From positions 186,001 through 250,000 of the forward strand of contig JACKOJ010000001.1 of assembly GCA_024234325.1 (NCBI GenBank): a stretch of DNA of 64,000 bases, read 5' to 3'. Position numbers and translations under genes: made by a program. The DNA comes from Pseudomonadales bacterium. GTDB taxonomy: Bacteria > Pseudomonadota > Gammaproteobacteria > Pseudomonadales > Pseudohongiellaceae. The notes beneath the pieces were generated by a model. The model did not search any database. It worked only from the letters and a program-made list of their open reading frames with translations, and had not been told where the DNA came from. Below are positions 10,078-19,503 of the stretch, piece by piece (positions within the stretch are counted from its first letter, which is position 1; the number at the start of each line of letters is the position of its first letter).

Positions 10078-11514
10078 ATGGCCAGTCAGTTCAATATCAG
10101 TCGCGCGACCGTGCAGGAGCCTCTGCTGGAGTGGTCCAACCACTCTGTGTTCCTGATTGCACTGATCAGTTACGTGGCGCTGGCCCAGCTTTCCCAGGTC
10201 CTGTACAACCCGGTGACCAACGGTGGCACCTTCTGGCCCGGCGCTGGCCTCAGCCTGGCGCTGCTGCTCATGCTGCCAACCCGGCAGTGGATCTGGGTCA
10301 TCGCGGCGGTTGCCGTGGGCGAATTCATGGGCAACCAACTGCGTGGCTACCCGGCGTCTGCCAATGCCTTCTGGACCTCCGGCAATTTTCTGGAACCCCT
10401 GATCGGTGCCATTCTGATCCGACGTGCTGACAATCAGACCGGTGCCCTGGCACCACTGCCCAATCTGATGCGTTTCCTTGGCTTCGGGGTGTTTCTTGCG
10501 CCCCTGATCGGGGCCAGCATCGGCTCTATCGGCACGTTTTATATCATGGGCACCCCGTTCTGGCATTCCTGGCCCAAGTACTTCATCGGCGACGCTCTCG
10601 GGGTGCTGATCATTGCGCCGGTGCTGCTGACGCGTGTGCGCTTCAGCTCTCCCCTGCACTGGCCCCAGGAACTGCTCCTGTTTGCGTCGCTGCTGGCACT
10701 TGCCTCCAGCCTGATTCTGCGCAACTGGACGGACATCCTGGACATGATCCTGCCGTTCCTGTTCCTGCCCTTCATGCTCTGGGCTGCGCTGCGTTTCGGG
10801 CTCAAGGCCACCGCCAGCACCAGCCTCTTTATTGCCGCGGCTGCCGTCTTCGCCACGGCATTCGGCTACGTGCCCTATCATTCCAATGTGCTGCCTGAAG
10901 TCCACGGCGTCACCATGATGCAGGTGCGCCTGTTGATTACTTCCGCCACGTCCCTCGTCGTGGCCGTCCTGACCAATGATCTGATCCAGGGGCTGAGCAA
11001 TGAGAAGCGGCTGATGCGTCAGGCACACCGGGACGAACTGACCGGACTGTACAACCGCGCCGGGCTGCATTTTCGTCTCAACGAATCAGCACGACATCAG
11101 CACGACGCAGAGGCATTGCACCTGCTGATCTGTGATCTGGACAGTTTCAAACCCATCAACGACCGTTTCGGACATCTGGCGGGCGATCAGGTGCTGATAG
11201 AGGTGGCAAAGCGTCTTTCCGCGTGTATCCGCGATGGCGACGCGGCGGCAAGAATTGGGGGCGATGAGTTTGTAGTGCTGCTGGACAACAGCGATCGTCA
11301 GTCCGTGTCCCTGATTGCGCAGCGAATTCTGGAACAGATGAGCAAGCCGGTGACCGGCAAGTTTGGCGAGGTGGAGATTTCCATGTCCATCGGCATTACG
11401 CCGTGGAGACCGACCGTGGACATCAATACGGCGCTGCATGCGGCCGACCAGGCGCTGTACCAGGCCAAGCACGAAGGCAAGAACCGCAGCGTGTGGGCAA
11501 CTCTGTCGATCTAA
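10078..11514 (+). CDS. MASE1-domain membrane diguanylate cyclase
   Basis: This enzyme would make cyclic di-GMP from two GTP at the inner membrane. The first about 310 residues are a MASE1 sensor with about eight membrane segments (it includes NGGTFWPGAGLSLALLLM). A GGDEF domain follows (about 320-475), starting DELTGLYNRAG. The active site is an intact GGDEF (RIGGDEFVVLL) and the product-inhibition I-site RDGD lies five residues before it, so both catalysis and feedback control look intact. The ligand sensed by MASE1 is unknown. ATG 10078 has no clear ribosome-binding site. Confidence 0.93.
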   Translation: MASQFNISRATVQEPLLEWSNHSVFLIALISYVALAQLSQVLYNPVTNGGTFWPGAGLSLALLLMLPTRQWIWVIAAVAVGEFMGNQLRGYPASANAFWTSGNFLEPLIGAILIRRADNQTGALAPLPNLMRFLGFGVFLAPLIGASIGSIGTFYIMGTPFWHSWPKYFIGDALGVLIIAPVLLTRVRFSSPLHWPQELLLFASLLALASSLILRNWTDILDMILPFLFLPFMLWAALRFGLKATASTSLFIAAAAVFATAFGYVPYHSNVLPEVHGVTMMQVRLLITSATSLVVAVLTNDLIQGLSNEKRLMRQAHRDELTGLYNRAGLHFRLNESARHQHDAEALHLLICDLDSFKPINDRFGHLAGDQVLIEVAKRLSACIRDGDAAARIGGDEFVVLLDNSDRQSVSLIAQRILEQMSKPVTGKFGEVEISMSIGITPWRPTVDINTALHAADQALYQAKHEGKNRSVWATLSI

Positions 11515-11522
11515 AAAAAAAC

Positions 11523-11546
11523 GGGAAAGTGCCTGAACACTTTCCC
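11523..11546 (-). terminator. terminator of the amine oxidase-cytochrome-RidA operon
   Basis: A perfect 9-bp hairpin (GGGAAAGTG / CACTTTCCC, 6-nt loop) is followed on the minus strand by a run of about nine T. It lies 44 nt past the RidA stop. It may also help end the convergent cyclase transcript, but the T-run is on the minus side. Confidence 0.8.
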
Positions 11547-11590
11547 CAAGAGACTTTACTACTCACGTCCAAATCTGGACGGCGCGCGCA

Positions 11591-12115
11591 CTACTCCGGC
11601 ACGCGAGCCGCTCGAATTTCCACTTCCGCCAGCCAGCCTTCACGTACCAGCGCCGCTACCTGGACAAAGGAGCGTACCGGTTTCATCGGGTTGATATCGC
11701 TGCCGAAAAACTTCTGGTAACCGGTGTTGAACCCGGCAAAATCCAGCATGCCGTCTTCACCGGCCACTGCGAAGACACGCACCTGTACCACGTCCTCCAG
11801 AGACCAGCCCATGCTTTCCAGCGTGGCCTTGTAGGTGTTGAAGATGTCGATGGCCTGCTCTTCCATCGTGCCCCAGCTTCCGTCTGCCTTGGGCTGAGCA
11901 CCGGCACCACTCAGGTACAGGGTTTCAGCACCCGGCGGAATGGAGATCACGCCATAGAAATTGCGCCCCTCGTTGTAGCGACCGATTTCCGCCGGTGCCG
12001 CATCCATGGCCGCACTCGCGGTCTCCTGCTCACTGCAGCCGGTCAAGGCCAGCGTCGCAGGCAGGGCAATCGCCAGTGTGGCCTGGCGCAGGTTGAAACG
12101 AAAAGACTTGCTCAT
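11591..12115 (-). CDS. RidA-family lipoprotein (Rid/YjgF-like, secreted)
   Basis: RidA-family proteins hydrolyse reactive enamine/imine intermediates to ketones and ammonia. This 174-residue copy has a lipoprotein signal with lipobox LTGC, so it acts outside the cytoplasm, unlike standard RidA. The Rid core starts at GRYNEGRNFYGVISIPPGAETLYLSG. The conserved Arg near the active site is kept (PVRSFVQVAAL), but the usual VEIEA-type segment near the end reads VEIRAA. I chose ATG 12115, where the signal peptide begins. It lies 19 nt after the dihaem cytochrome gene. Its place behind a flavin amine oxidase suggests that it clears the imine product. Confidence 0.85.
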   Translation of the reverse strand: MSKSFRFNLRQATLAIALPATLALTGCSEQETASAAMDAAPAEIGRYNEGRNFYGVISIPPGAETLYLSGAGAQPKADGSWGTMEEQAIDIFNTYKATLESMGWSLEDVVQVRVFAVAGEDGMLDFAGFNTGYQKFFGSDINPMKPVRSFVQVAALVREGWLAEVEIRAARVPE

Positions 12116-12134
12116 GATGACTCCTTGTTGGTCC

Positions 12135-12752
12135 TTAACGGCCCAGTGTATTGATGTAACTGACAACGTTGTTGATCGCAGCCTCGTCCGCCAGGGACGC
12201 CGCCATGGGGCCCATCTGCGCCCCGTAGGTGTCCTGCGGATCCTTGCCACGGTAACCGGCCTTGAAATTCTGTAACTGGGTAACGAGATACCAGTCGTTC
12301 TGCCCGGCCAGTGCCGGCGCGCCCAGTGCCGCATTGCCCTCACCACTGGTCCCGTGGCAGCTTGCGCAGGTTGCGTACAGTGCCTTGCCTGCCTCGGCGT
12401 TACCGGCAATGGTTACCGGCGTCGGCATGTATTTCCAGGTGCCTACCCACTGCACAAGATCGGCAATGCTGTCGTCGCTGAGCTTGGCTGCCATGGGCTG
12501 CATCTCGGTGCCCTGGAAGTCCTCCTTGTGGGTGCCACGGATGCCGGCCCGGAAATGTTCGAGCTGGCGCTTCAGATACCAGGGCTCCATGCCGGCCAGG
12601 CGGGGCGCCTGCACCCCTTCACTGCCACCGCCGTCAGCGCCGTGACAGGTTGTGCAGTAGTGATCGTTGTAATAACTGGTGTCCATCTCGGCGGCGGCAT
12701 TGAGGGACAGGCCACCGGCGGCAAGCGTCAGGGCCAGAAGGCTGTGTTTCAT
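12135..12752 (-). CDS. periplasmic dihaem cytochrome c
   Basis: A secreted electron carrier of 205 residues made of two cytochrome c4-like halves. After a signal peptide (about 1-21, ending NAAA) come the haem sites CTTCH (33-37) and CASCH (129-133), with candidate axial Met residues in MQPMAAKL and MGPMAASL. ATG 12752 has an AAGGAGATC site. The gene lies between a Tat-exported amine oxidase and a lipoprotein RidA, so it is a likely electron acceptor for the flavoenzyme, by analogy with periplasmic amine oxidases such as NicA2 that use a cytochrome c rather than oxygen. Confidence 0.92.
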   Translation of the reverse strand: MKHSLLALTLAAGGLSLNAAAEMDTSYYNDHYCTTCHGADGGGSEGVQAPRLAGMEPWYLKRQLEHFRAGIRGTHKEDFQGTEMQPMAAKLSDDSIADLVQWVGTWKYMPTPVTIAGNAEAGKALYATCASCHGTSGEGNAALGAPALAGQNDWYLVTQLQNFKAGYRGKDPQDTYGAQMGPMAASLADEAAINNVVSYINTLGR

Positions 12753-12786
12753 CGTGCTGATCTCCTTGAACATTCCTGGTATCCCC

Positions 12787-14373
12787 TTATGCCTGTGCAG
12801 CCATGCTGCGAACGCGCTGATCCATGTCTTCCAGTGCCCAGTGGGCGGAGGCAATGGCGCTCTCCTGCCAGGCACCGTGGTAAGCCATCTGATCCCCAAT
12901 GAAGTAATGACGGCCATTGACCGGCTGCTGCAGGCGGTCGAACAGGGTCTGTACCTCGTCCGTCCAGCCACTGAAGCCGCTGCCCCAGCGCGCGGAGCAG
13001 CCCAGCATGTGGTTCATGCGGTGCCAGGCGATGGTGACGGGCTTCTCGACCACATCACGGTAGTTGGGATGCAGTTTCTCCCCCTGAGCCAGCGCCGCCT
13101 CAACACGCTCTTCCTGACTCATCTTGGTGAAGACCATGCCGCCACCGAAGTTGTAGGCAGACAGAATGATGCCCTTGGCCTTGTGAATCCCCTGCGGCGG
13201 ATACCAGATCTGGGAGATCGGTGCGTTGATCCAACTGATGCCGCCGTAAATGTCCTCGTCTTCCCAGAAACGGTACTTCGCCTGGAAGGCAGACTTGTAA
13301 GCCTCGCCGCGGCGAATGGAACGCATGGAGGTAAGGTAGTCTTCGGGGTAGTTGTTCGGAATGCCGGTCATCAGGTGCGCCGGAATACAGTTGAAGCAGT
13401 AGTCTGCGGAAATCGAGTGACGCTTGCCGTCGTGATCGTAGGCCACGTCCACGCCATTTTCCTTGATCTGCACGCCCACGACCGGCGCGCCATAAATCAC
13501 CTTGTCACCCAGCTTGCGGGTGAAGCCCTGAATCACCATGTCCATGCCGCCCACAGGCTGCATCAGCATGGGGCCGGTCTCGCCCTCGTTGGCAGTAAAG
13601 GTGTTGCCGATCAGGCGGCTCTTCATCAGGTTCTTGAACTCGATCATTTCCTTTTCCACACCATGATCGAGCAGACCGCCGCTGACATATCCCGCACGGG
13701 AGCTGCCGTGGTAGGTCATCTTGTTGCGGTCGAGGTCGCCAAACTGGCGAATCAGCCCGAGGATGATTTCGGACTCCGACTCGGTGAAGGGTTCGTTCAG
13801 TTGCGCGGTGGTGTAGCACTTGGCAAACAGTTCCGCGAGGAAGCCGCGCACGTTGGTGGATACCTCACCGTTGCGCACGCGCTTGCCGCCCATCATGTTG
13901 TCGTCCTGCATATAGGCGGTCTTGGATTCGTTGATGAACATTTCCAGTTCCACCCCCAGCTCCTTGCAGTAGTGGAGCAGGTTGCGGTGGGTACTGGGGA
14001 TACGGGCCGCGCCCGCGTTGAAGTACATATGGGGTTCGTTGTCCCAGTCACAGACCTGGCGGTTGCCGATCTCGTCAATCACGGTGCCCGAGCGCACGGT
14101 GAACACCCGTCCACCTGCCCGATTGGATGCTTCCAGTACCGTGCAGTCGTACCCTGCCTTGGTGAGTTCCCAGGCCACTGTCAGGCCCGAAATGCCCGCA
14201 CCAAGAATTACCACCTTGCCCTTCCCGGGCATGGGGGCCGCCAGCGACAGCGATGCCGCTTTCGCGGTCATCGGCAACAGGCTCAACGCAGAGCCCAGTT
14301 GAATCAGCGCACCCGTACCGAAGGTGGCACTGAGCAGATTCATGAATTCACGACGACTTACAGAGTGACTCAT
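12787..14373 (-). CDS. Tat-exported flavin amine oxidase
   Basis: A 528-residue FAD-dependent amine oxidase or dehydrogenase. The N-terminus has a twin-arginine signal (SRREFMNLL), so it should fold with FAD and cross to the periplasm. The Rossmann motif is VVILGAGISG (about 54-63), followed by Glu81 (VLEAS) and the GGRV motif (87-90). A C-terminal FAD-contact region reads RHYFIGDQMAYHGAWQESAIASAHWALEDM. The substrate is not evident; polyamines, aromatic amines or amino acids are possible. It is followed by a dihaem cytochrome c (34-nt gap) and a lipoprotein RidA, and preceded in the same direction by a TonB receptor. Together these suggest uptake and oxidative deamination of one class of amine. 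Confidence 0.9.
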   Translation of the reverse strand: MSHSVSRREFMNLLSATFGTGALIQLGSALSLLPMTAKAASLSLAAPMPGKGKVVILGAGISGLTVAWELTKAGYDCTVLEASNRAGGRVFTVRSGTVIDEIGNRQVCDWDNEPHMYFNAGAARIPSTHRNLLHYCKELGVELEMFINESKTAYMQDDNMMGGKRVRNGEVSTNVRGFLAELFAKCYTTAQLNEPFTESESEIILGLIRQFGDLDRNKMTYHGSSRAGYVSGGLLDHGVEKEMIEFKNLMKSRLIGNTFTANEGETGPMLMQPVGGMDMVIQGFTRKLGDKVIYGAPVVGVQIKENGVDVAYDHDGKRHSISADYCFNCIPAHLMTGIPNNYPEDYLTSMRSIRRGEAYKSAFQAKYRFWEDEDIYGGISWINAPISQIWYPPQGIHKAKGIILSAYNFGGGMVFTKMSQEERVEAALAQGEKLHPNYRDVVEKPVTIAWHRMNHMLGCSARWGSGFSGWTDEVQTLFDRLQQPVNGRHYFIGDQMAYHGAWQESAIASAHWALEDMDQRVRSMAAQA

Positions 14374-14460
14374 TTACACACAACTCCTGATAGTGCAGTT
14401 TCAGAAATGTCCTTGTCTTGACCAGCCTCTACAACAAACAGCAAACAGCGGTACAGCATT

Positions 14461-14495
14461 CCGGCATGCAGACAGCAACACTGCCTGCATGCCGG
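14461..14495 (-). terminator. hairpin between TonB receptor and amine oxidase genes
   Basis: A perfect 11-bp stem (CCGGCATGCAG / CTGCATGCCGG, 13-nt loop) begins 9 nt after the receptor stop. No T-run follows on the minus strand. It may be an mRNA-stabilising or partial-termination element that lowers expression of the enzyme genes relative to the receptor. Confidence 0.5.
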
Positions 14496-14503
14496 GTTCA
14501 ACA

Positions 14504-17116
14504 TCAGAAGTCAGCCGTCAGACGCATGTAGTAGTAGCTACCGTCCCAGCTCACCGGTGTGCCGGTCGGGTAAATAGCACCACAGCAGTAGTCGCCGATT
14601 GCATCCTTGTCAGGGTATTTGTCAAAGATGTTGCGACCACCTGCCGCGACCGCGAACATTTCGTTGATCTGATAACGTCCTTCCAGATCGAACAGCACCG
14701 TGCTGTCAAACTTCTGCTTGAGCAACACACCGCCGCTGGAGTTGGAGTTGACGTAGGGACCGTAGAAGTTCGCGCGGCCCATGACAGTGAGATCGCCCAC
14801 GCTATGGCGCGCACTCAGCACACCACGCCATTCCGGATCGCTGTTCTCAAAGTCGTAGGTGTTTTCAGCATTGAGGTAAGCGCTCGGGTCGGAATCGAAC
14901 TCGCTCTTGTTGTAGTTCATCGACGCCGTCACCGTGGTCATCTGGCCGTTGGACCAGTCGATCGGATAGGTCGCCACAATGTCTACACCCTGAGTCTTGG
15001 TGTCGAAGGCATTGGCGAAGTACAGCACGCCGCCAATGGACTCCGCCCCTGCCACATTCGCTGACTTCAGTGCCAGGTAGTTGGTGTAGGCAGAACCCGA
15101 CGTCGGATCGGTAGACACATCACGGGTAGAGATCGCGTAGGTGCGATCCTTCACGTCGATGCGATACAGGTCGGCAGTCAGGTCAAGCTGCCCGAAGCTG
15201 GAGGTAAAACCAAAGGTATAGTTGGTTGCCAGTTCGGGAGTCAGGGGCGAGGACCCCAGCGCCAGGGCCACGTCGCTGCTGGCCGGGAACAGACCGGTAG
15301 CGACCGGGAAGCCGTTGGGCAGACGCGTGGAGACGTTGATGGTGCCCTGCTGACCCGGAGTCGGCGCACGGAAACCGGTGCCGATGGAGGCGCGCAGGCC
15401 GAAGGTATCGGTGATGTTCAGCTTGCCGGCGAGCTTGCCCACCAGTTCGGAATCAAAGTCCGAGTAGTCCTCATAGCGCACGGCAGCCTGCATGAACAGA
15501 TTGCTGGTCACATCGGCGCTGACGTCCAGATAGGTCGCGTAGGAATCCCGGGTATAGGTGTCCGAGAACTGCGGAGAGTTGCCCGGGAAACCGTTGGAAC
15601 CCACACCCACCACCTTGTACACCGGATCACTGCTGTTGGAGCAGTCCAGCGTGGAGCCGTTGGCAATCGCCGTCAGACCCGCAGATGTCGGAGTCTTGTC
15701 TGCGGCACACAGGTCCCAGGGGTCCGGTGTTGCGTAGGGGCCAGGCGCATAGGATGCCACGTCTCCGCCCACCACCTCATAGGACTCGTCCATGTAGCTG
15801 GCACCGAAGGCAAACAGCACGGGGCCGAAAGCCGAGGTTTCCATCTCGTAGGAGAAGTCTGCCTGATACTGGGTTTCCTCGTTGATGAGGTCGCCGGGGT
15901 GGAAGGACGTGGGAGAATCCGGGCCCATGGACGGGTTTACGGTATTCTTGAGTGTGTATTCGATCTTGCTGTTGCCGCGACGACCGCTGAAGTCGTACAT
16001 GACGCCATTGCTCATTTCGCCGCGGATACCGCCGACGAAGGAGTAGTCCGTCACGTCACCGAAGAAGCGGGGAGTGAAACCGCCGGGGAATTTTTCCAGC
16101 GGGGAATAGATGGAGCCATCGGCTTCACGCAGATCCTCGATCGTGCCGTTTTTGGGATAACGATAATAGAAGCCGCCGTCAGCAGAGCTCTCGGAGTAGT
16201 TACCGAAGGCGTACAGCTCAACGCCGCCACCCAGATCATAACCGCTGTTGAAGAACACCCGTGCGGCATCCGTGTTCGGCTGCCCCCAGGGCTGCACGAC
16301 ATCGCCAGGGCCGATATTGGCATTGGCCGCCCCTGCCATAAAGGCGGGATCATTGGTGTAGGCTGCGTACCAGGCGGAGGGGTTGTAGACCGGATTGCTC
16401 GGGTCGAGACAGAACCAGGACTCACAGTATTGCTCGGCACGTGTGGTGGCATCCGCTTCGCTGAATTCCCCGGAGATGCTGAGGAAGCCACTCTCACCCA
16501 GCGGCAGACCAACGTTGCCCTGCACCGTGATCTGGTCGCCGTCCCCTTCTGTATAGCCGCCCTTGTCCACGGTCAGGCTGATGCCTTCCGTGTTGTCCTT
16601 CAGAATAAAGTTGATGACGCCGGCGATGGCATCGGAACCGTACTGGGCAGCCGCGCCGTCACGCAGCACTTCAACGGATTTCAGTGCGGCTGTCGGGATG
16701 GTGGCGATGTCCGGACCCTGGGTACCGGAACCGCCAATGGACACCAGTGCCGCGCGATGGCGACGCTTGGAGTTCACCAGCACCAGTGTCTTGTCGGTCG
16801 GCATCCCCCGCAACTGGGCGGGGCGAATGAACGTGCCGCCGTCACTGATCGGCTGACGCGAAATATTAAAGGAAGGCACAAGAGTCTTGATGACATCGTT
16901 GGTGTCGGTAAAGGCGACTTCCTCAATGGTCTCGGTGTTGAACACGTCGACCGGCACCGGCGAATCGGACACCGTGCGGGGACGGGCACGCGAGCCGGTA
17001 ATGATGATCTCCTCAAGATCCGCTCCGGAATCCTGGGCATGTGCAATGGTCCCGATGGACCCGGTACTGAGACTGGCGATCAGCAGCGTAAGTAGACGTC
17101 GATTTGTGGGAATCAC
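14504..17116 (-). CDS. TonB-dependent outer-membrane receptor
   Basis: This 870-residue receptor imports a ligand across the outer membrane using TonB energy. It has a signal peptide ending AHAQ, a TonB-box-like stretch (EEIIITGSRA), a plug domain (about 50-170, including LRGMPTDKTLVLVNSKRRHRAALVS and RDGAAAQYGSDAIAGVINFIL) and a long beta-barrel ending in an aromatic residue (MRLTADF). It is upstream of, and co-directional with, the amine oxidase cluster, and divergent from a membrane regulator. That suggests a substrate related to the enzyme. The ligand itself cannot be inferred. Confidence 0.93.
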   Translation of the reverse strand: MIPTNRRLLTLLIASLSTGSIGTIAHAQDSGADLEEIIITGSRARPRTVSDSPVPVDVFNTETIEEVAFTDTNDVIKTLVPSFNISRQPISDGGTFIRPAQLRGMPTDKTLVLVNSKRRHRAALVSIGGSGTQGPDIATIPTAALKSVEVLRDGAAAQYGSDAIAGVINFILKDNTEGISLTVDKGGYTEGDGDQITVQGNVGLPLGESGFLSISGEFSEADATTRAEQYCESWFCLDPSNPVYNPSAWYAAYTNDPAFMAGAANANIGPGDVVQPWGQPNTDAARVFFNSGYDLGGGVELYAFGNYSESSADGGFYYRYPKNGTIEDLREADGSIYSPLEKFPGGFTPRFFGDVTDYSFVGGIRGEMSNGVMYDFSGRRGNSKIEYTLKNTVNPSMGPDSPTSFHPGDLINEETQYQADFSYEMETSAFGPVLFAFGASYMDESYEVVGGDVASYAPGPYATPDPWDLCAADKTPTSAGLTAIANGSTLDCSNSSDPVYKVVGVGSNGFPGNSPQFSDTYTRDSYATYLDVSADVTSNLFMQAAVRYEDYSDFDSELVGKLAGKLNITDTFGLRASIGTGFRAPTPGQQGTINVSTRLPNGFPVATGLFPASSDVALALGSSPLTPELATNYTFGFTSSFGQLDLTADLYRIDVKDRTYAISTRDVSTDPTSGSAYTNYLALKSANVAGAESIGGVLYFANAFDTKTQGVDIVATYPIDWSNGQMTTVTASMNYNKSEFDSDPSAYLNAENTYDFENSDPEWRGVLSARHSVGDLTVMGRANFYGPYVNSNSSGGVLLKQKFDSTVLFDLEGRYQINEMFAVAAGGRNIFDKYPDKDAIGDYCCGAIYPTGTPVSWDGSYYYMRLTADF

Positions 17117-17445
17117 GGTTCTGCTCCTCTGATAGTTGGGTTAACTCTGCTGCGCTACCGATCCAGGTCTTCATGGGGTATACAACGTTGCAGCAGGACT
17201 GTGCGAATTATTCCCCTCCTGCCTCCTGAAATTCCTTCCGACTTGATCCCGAATTTCTCCCGGGCCTGGGAGAACACGGGGAGAACCCGCGCCAGGCCGC
17301 GTGGCTGGTATCTAAATTGCACAAGGAAGGGGTGAGCGCAGGAAAGCGTATACAGGCCACAAAATGCGGCCATTGTGTGCGCCAGGGATGAACCACGATC
17401 GCGCACGCGCACCAAAATGCGGCAATTGCACTACCGGGGGAATGA
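17117..17445. promoter_or_regulatory. divergent control region with a repeated CAAAATGCGGC(C/A)ATTG motif
   Basis: This 329-nt region separates the TonB receptor from the CadC-like regulator. Two direct copies of CAAAATGCGGC(C/A)ATTG lie at 17360-17375 and 17413-17428, 53 nt apart, the second just before the regulator start. They are candidate operators for the regulator, possibly autoregulatory. No gene is seen in the rest. Confidence 0.45.
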
Positions 17446-19491
17446 ATGACAGAGGCGGAAATCAACCGCATCATCATGCTGGGGCCTTTCGAAATATCGA
17501 AGGGCGGCTGCACCATTACGCTGGGCGACACCGAAGCCAAGGTATCGCCGAGAGCAATGGATGTGCTTATCTATATGATCGAACACGCCGACCGCATCAT
17601 CAGCACGGAGGAGCTCCTGCACCGCTTCTGGAGTTCTGTCGCCTCCGATCACGCCGTGCACAAATCCATTGCTGAATTGCGTGCCGCCATGGGCGACAGT
17701 GTCCGCCGCCAGCGCTATATCAAGACAGTGCCCAAACGCGGCTACAAACTTCTGGCGCCGGTGATTCGCGACAGCGCCACAGAGGCCCCGGCACCGCAAC
17801 CCCTGCCTGCCCGCATGAAACAGTATCTGGAGCTGTTCGACCTGCGCCAGTTTGCCGTGGCCTGTACGGCAGTGATCGTGCTGCTGGGCCTGGGCTGGCT
17901 CGCAGAATCCCAGCGACAGGTGCAGTTGCCGGGCGATGAATTCGTCATTGGTGTTGCCCCCTTTCGCTTTGAAAGCAACGGCATGGACACCAATCGCTAT
18001 CTCGTGGACGGGCTGACCAGTACCCTGATCAACGGCCTCTCCAATCTTGGCCCGCTGCGGGTGCTTTCCCTGAACAGCGGACTCGAACCTGCGGGTGGCC
18101 GTGCAGGCGCCTCCCGTCTGCCCTCCCAGGTGACGCATGTGTTGCAGGGCACCCTGATTCAGGCAGACGATCGCCTGCGCGTGATCGTCAACCTGGTGCA
18201 GGCCCACGATGGCATTCTGGAATACTCCGGCCGTTTTGACATGAGCCAGGGCGATCTGTTCAAGATTCAGGATGCCATTGTCGGCAACATCGTGAACGCA
18301 CTGGCCATTCATCTGGACGACGAAAACCGGGCCCAGATGGAAGACTGGGGAACCCGGGATGCCATCGCCTACGACCGTTTCATGAAGGGCGATTTCCACA
18401 ATGCCCAGTTCAACCCGGACGACTGGCATCTGGCCATCGGCTATTACCAGGAGGCGATCGCTCTCGACCCCGCCTTCGTCAACGCCTACCTCGGAGTGGT
18501 CACTGCCGCCAACAATCTCTCGGTCTACAGCCGCAACGAGGAGCGCCGCGAGCTGATTCGACTGGTTGCCGACATGCACCGCGCCGTGGCCAGCCTGGAT
18601 CAGAATCATCCGGCACTGGAATCCATTCGGGCTGTGGAACTGCGCATGGCCGGCAACGAGTATCGCCAGGAAGAAGCCGTGCTGCGCCAGCAGATTCTCT
18701 CGGGCAACCCGCCGGACTTTGCCATGGCACACTACGCCCTGCTGCTGATGAGCGGGCGCCTCTATGACGAGGCCTCACGCTTCCTCGACCGTGCCGAGCA
18801 CGTCGGCCCCTTTGAACTGTCCCCGGATGAAATCTGGAGTTACCGCGTCAGTCTGTTGCCCCCCGCCGAATCGATTCCTGCGCGCAAACTGCAACTGCAG
18901 GAGCGCCCCAAGCACATCGGCTTTCTGGGAGCCCTGGCACGGGAGCTCACGGTCATGGGGCGTTACCAGGAAGCGCAACCCTATCTCGAACGCCAGCGAA
19001 TGGCCGACAGCGTGGGCATTTCCTGGCAGTTGACCAACAGCATCGTCGAGGCATCCCGAGGACTGATGAACAGGGAAGACGGCCAGTTCCGCATGAGCGG
19101 TTCACCGGACCAGGATGCAGCCTATACGCATGGCGCGGCCAGTTTCATCATGGGCGATTTTGCGACCGGCGCCGAGGCATGGCGCAGCCTGGACCCCTTG
19201 CAGAAGCGCTGGCTGCTGAACCTTACTCCGCAAATGGAGATGTATTACCCGCTGGCCATCAACGCCAGCAGTGAATACCAGAACCTGCTGGATGAGCTCG
19301 ATGTCGGCAAGAGCTGGCAGCGCACCCTGATGGAAGGGATTATGGTGATGGAGGGCGTCACGGGCGTGAAACTGAGCGACACCGCCTACAGCTATTACCA
19401 GCAGGGCCGCTTCATGCTGCGCAACAATCTGTGGACCGAGGAACAGTGGCCCGTGCATGCGCGCGCCACCAGCATTCTGTCGGAACCCTGA
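17446..19491 (+). CDS. CadC/ToxR-like membrane transcriptional regulator with periplasmic TPR-like domain
   Basis: A one-component regulator of 681 residues. The N-terminal OmpR/CadC-type winged helix (about 5-100) contains SPRAMDVLIYMIEHADRIIS and the end motif YIKTVPKRGYKLLAPV. One membrane helix follows (about 141-160, VACTAVIVLLGLGWLAE). The rest is extracytoplasmic: a segment like the domain of adenylate-cyclase-associated regulators (FVIGVAPFRFE, VTHVLQGTLIQADDRLRVIVNLV) and then helical TPR-like repeats. It is divergent from the TonB receptor/amine oxidase cluster and so may control it. The signal is unknown. Confidence 0.88.
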   Translation: MTEAEINRIIMLGPFEISKGGCTITLGDTEAKVSPRAMDVLIYMIEHADRIISTEELLHRFWSSVASDHAVHKSIAELRAAMGDSVRRQRYIKTVPKRGYKLLAPVIRDSATEAPAPQPLPARMKQYLELFDLRQFAVACTAVIVLLGLGWLAESQRQVQLPGDEFVIGVAPFRFESNGMDTNRYLVDGLTSTLINGLSNLGPLRVLSLNSGLEPAGGRAGASRLPSQVTHVLQGTLIQADDRLRVIVNLVQAHDGILEYSGRFDMSQGDLFKIQDAIVGNIVNALAIHLDDENRAQMEDWGTRDAIAYDRFMKGDFHNAQFNPDDWHLAIGYYQEAIALDPAFVNAYLGVVTAANNLSVYSRNEERRELIRLVADMHRAVASLDQNHPALESIRAVELRMAGNEYRQEEAVLRQQILSGNPPDFAMAHYALLLMSGRLYDEASRFLDRAEHVGPFELSPDEIWSYRVSLLPPAESIPARKLQLQERPKHIGFLGALARELTVMGRYQEAQPYLERQRMADSVGISWQLTNSIVEASRGLMNREDGQFRMSGSPDQDAAYTHGAASFIMGDFATGAEAWRSLDPLQKRWLLNLTPQMEMYYPLAINASSEYQNLLDELDVGKSWQRTLMEGIMVMEGVTGVKLSDTAYSYYQQGRFMLRNNLWTEEQWPVHARATSILSEP

Positions 19492-19503
19492 ATCCGCCAG
19501 CGA

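Noticed and set aside
12679..14421. Plus-strand frame of 580 codons
   Set aside because: It is antisense to the amine oxidase, which has a Tat signal, FAD motif and full-length family match.
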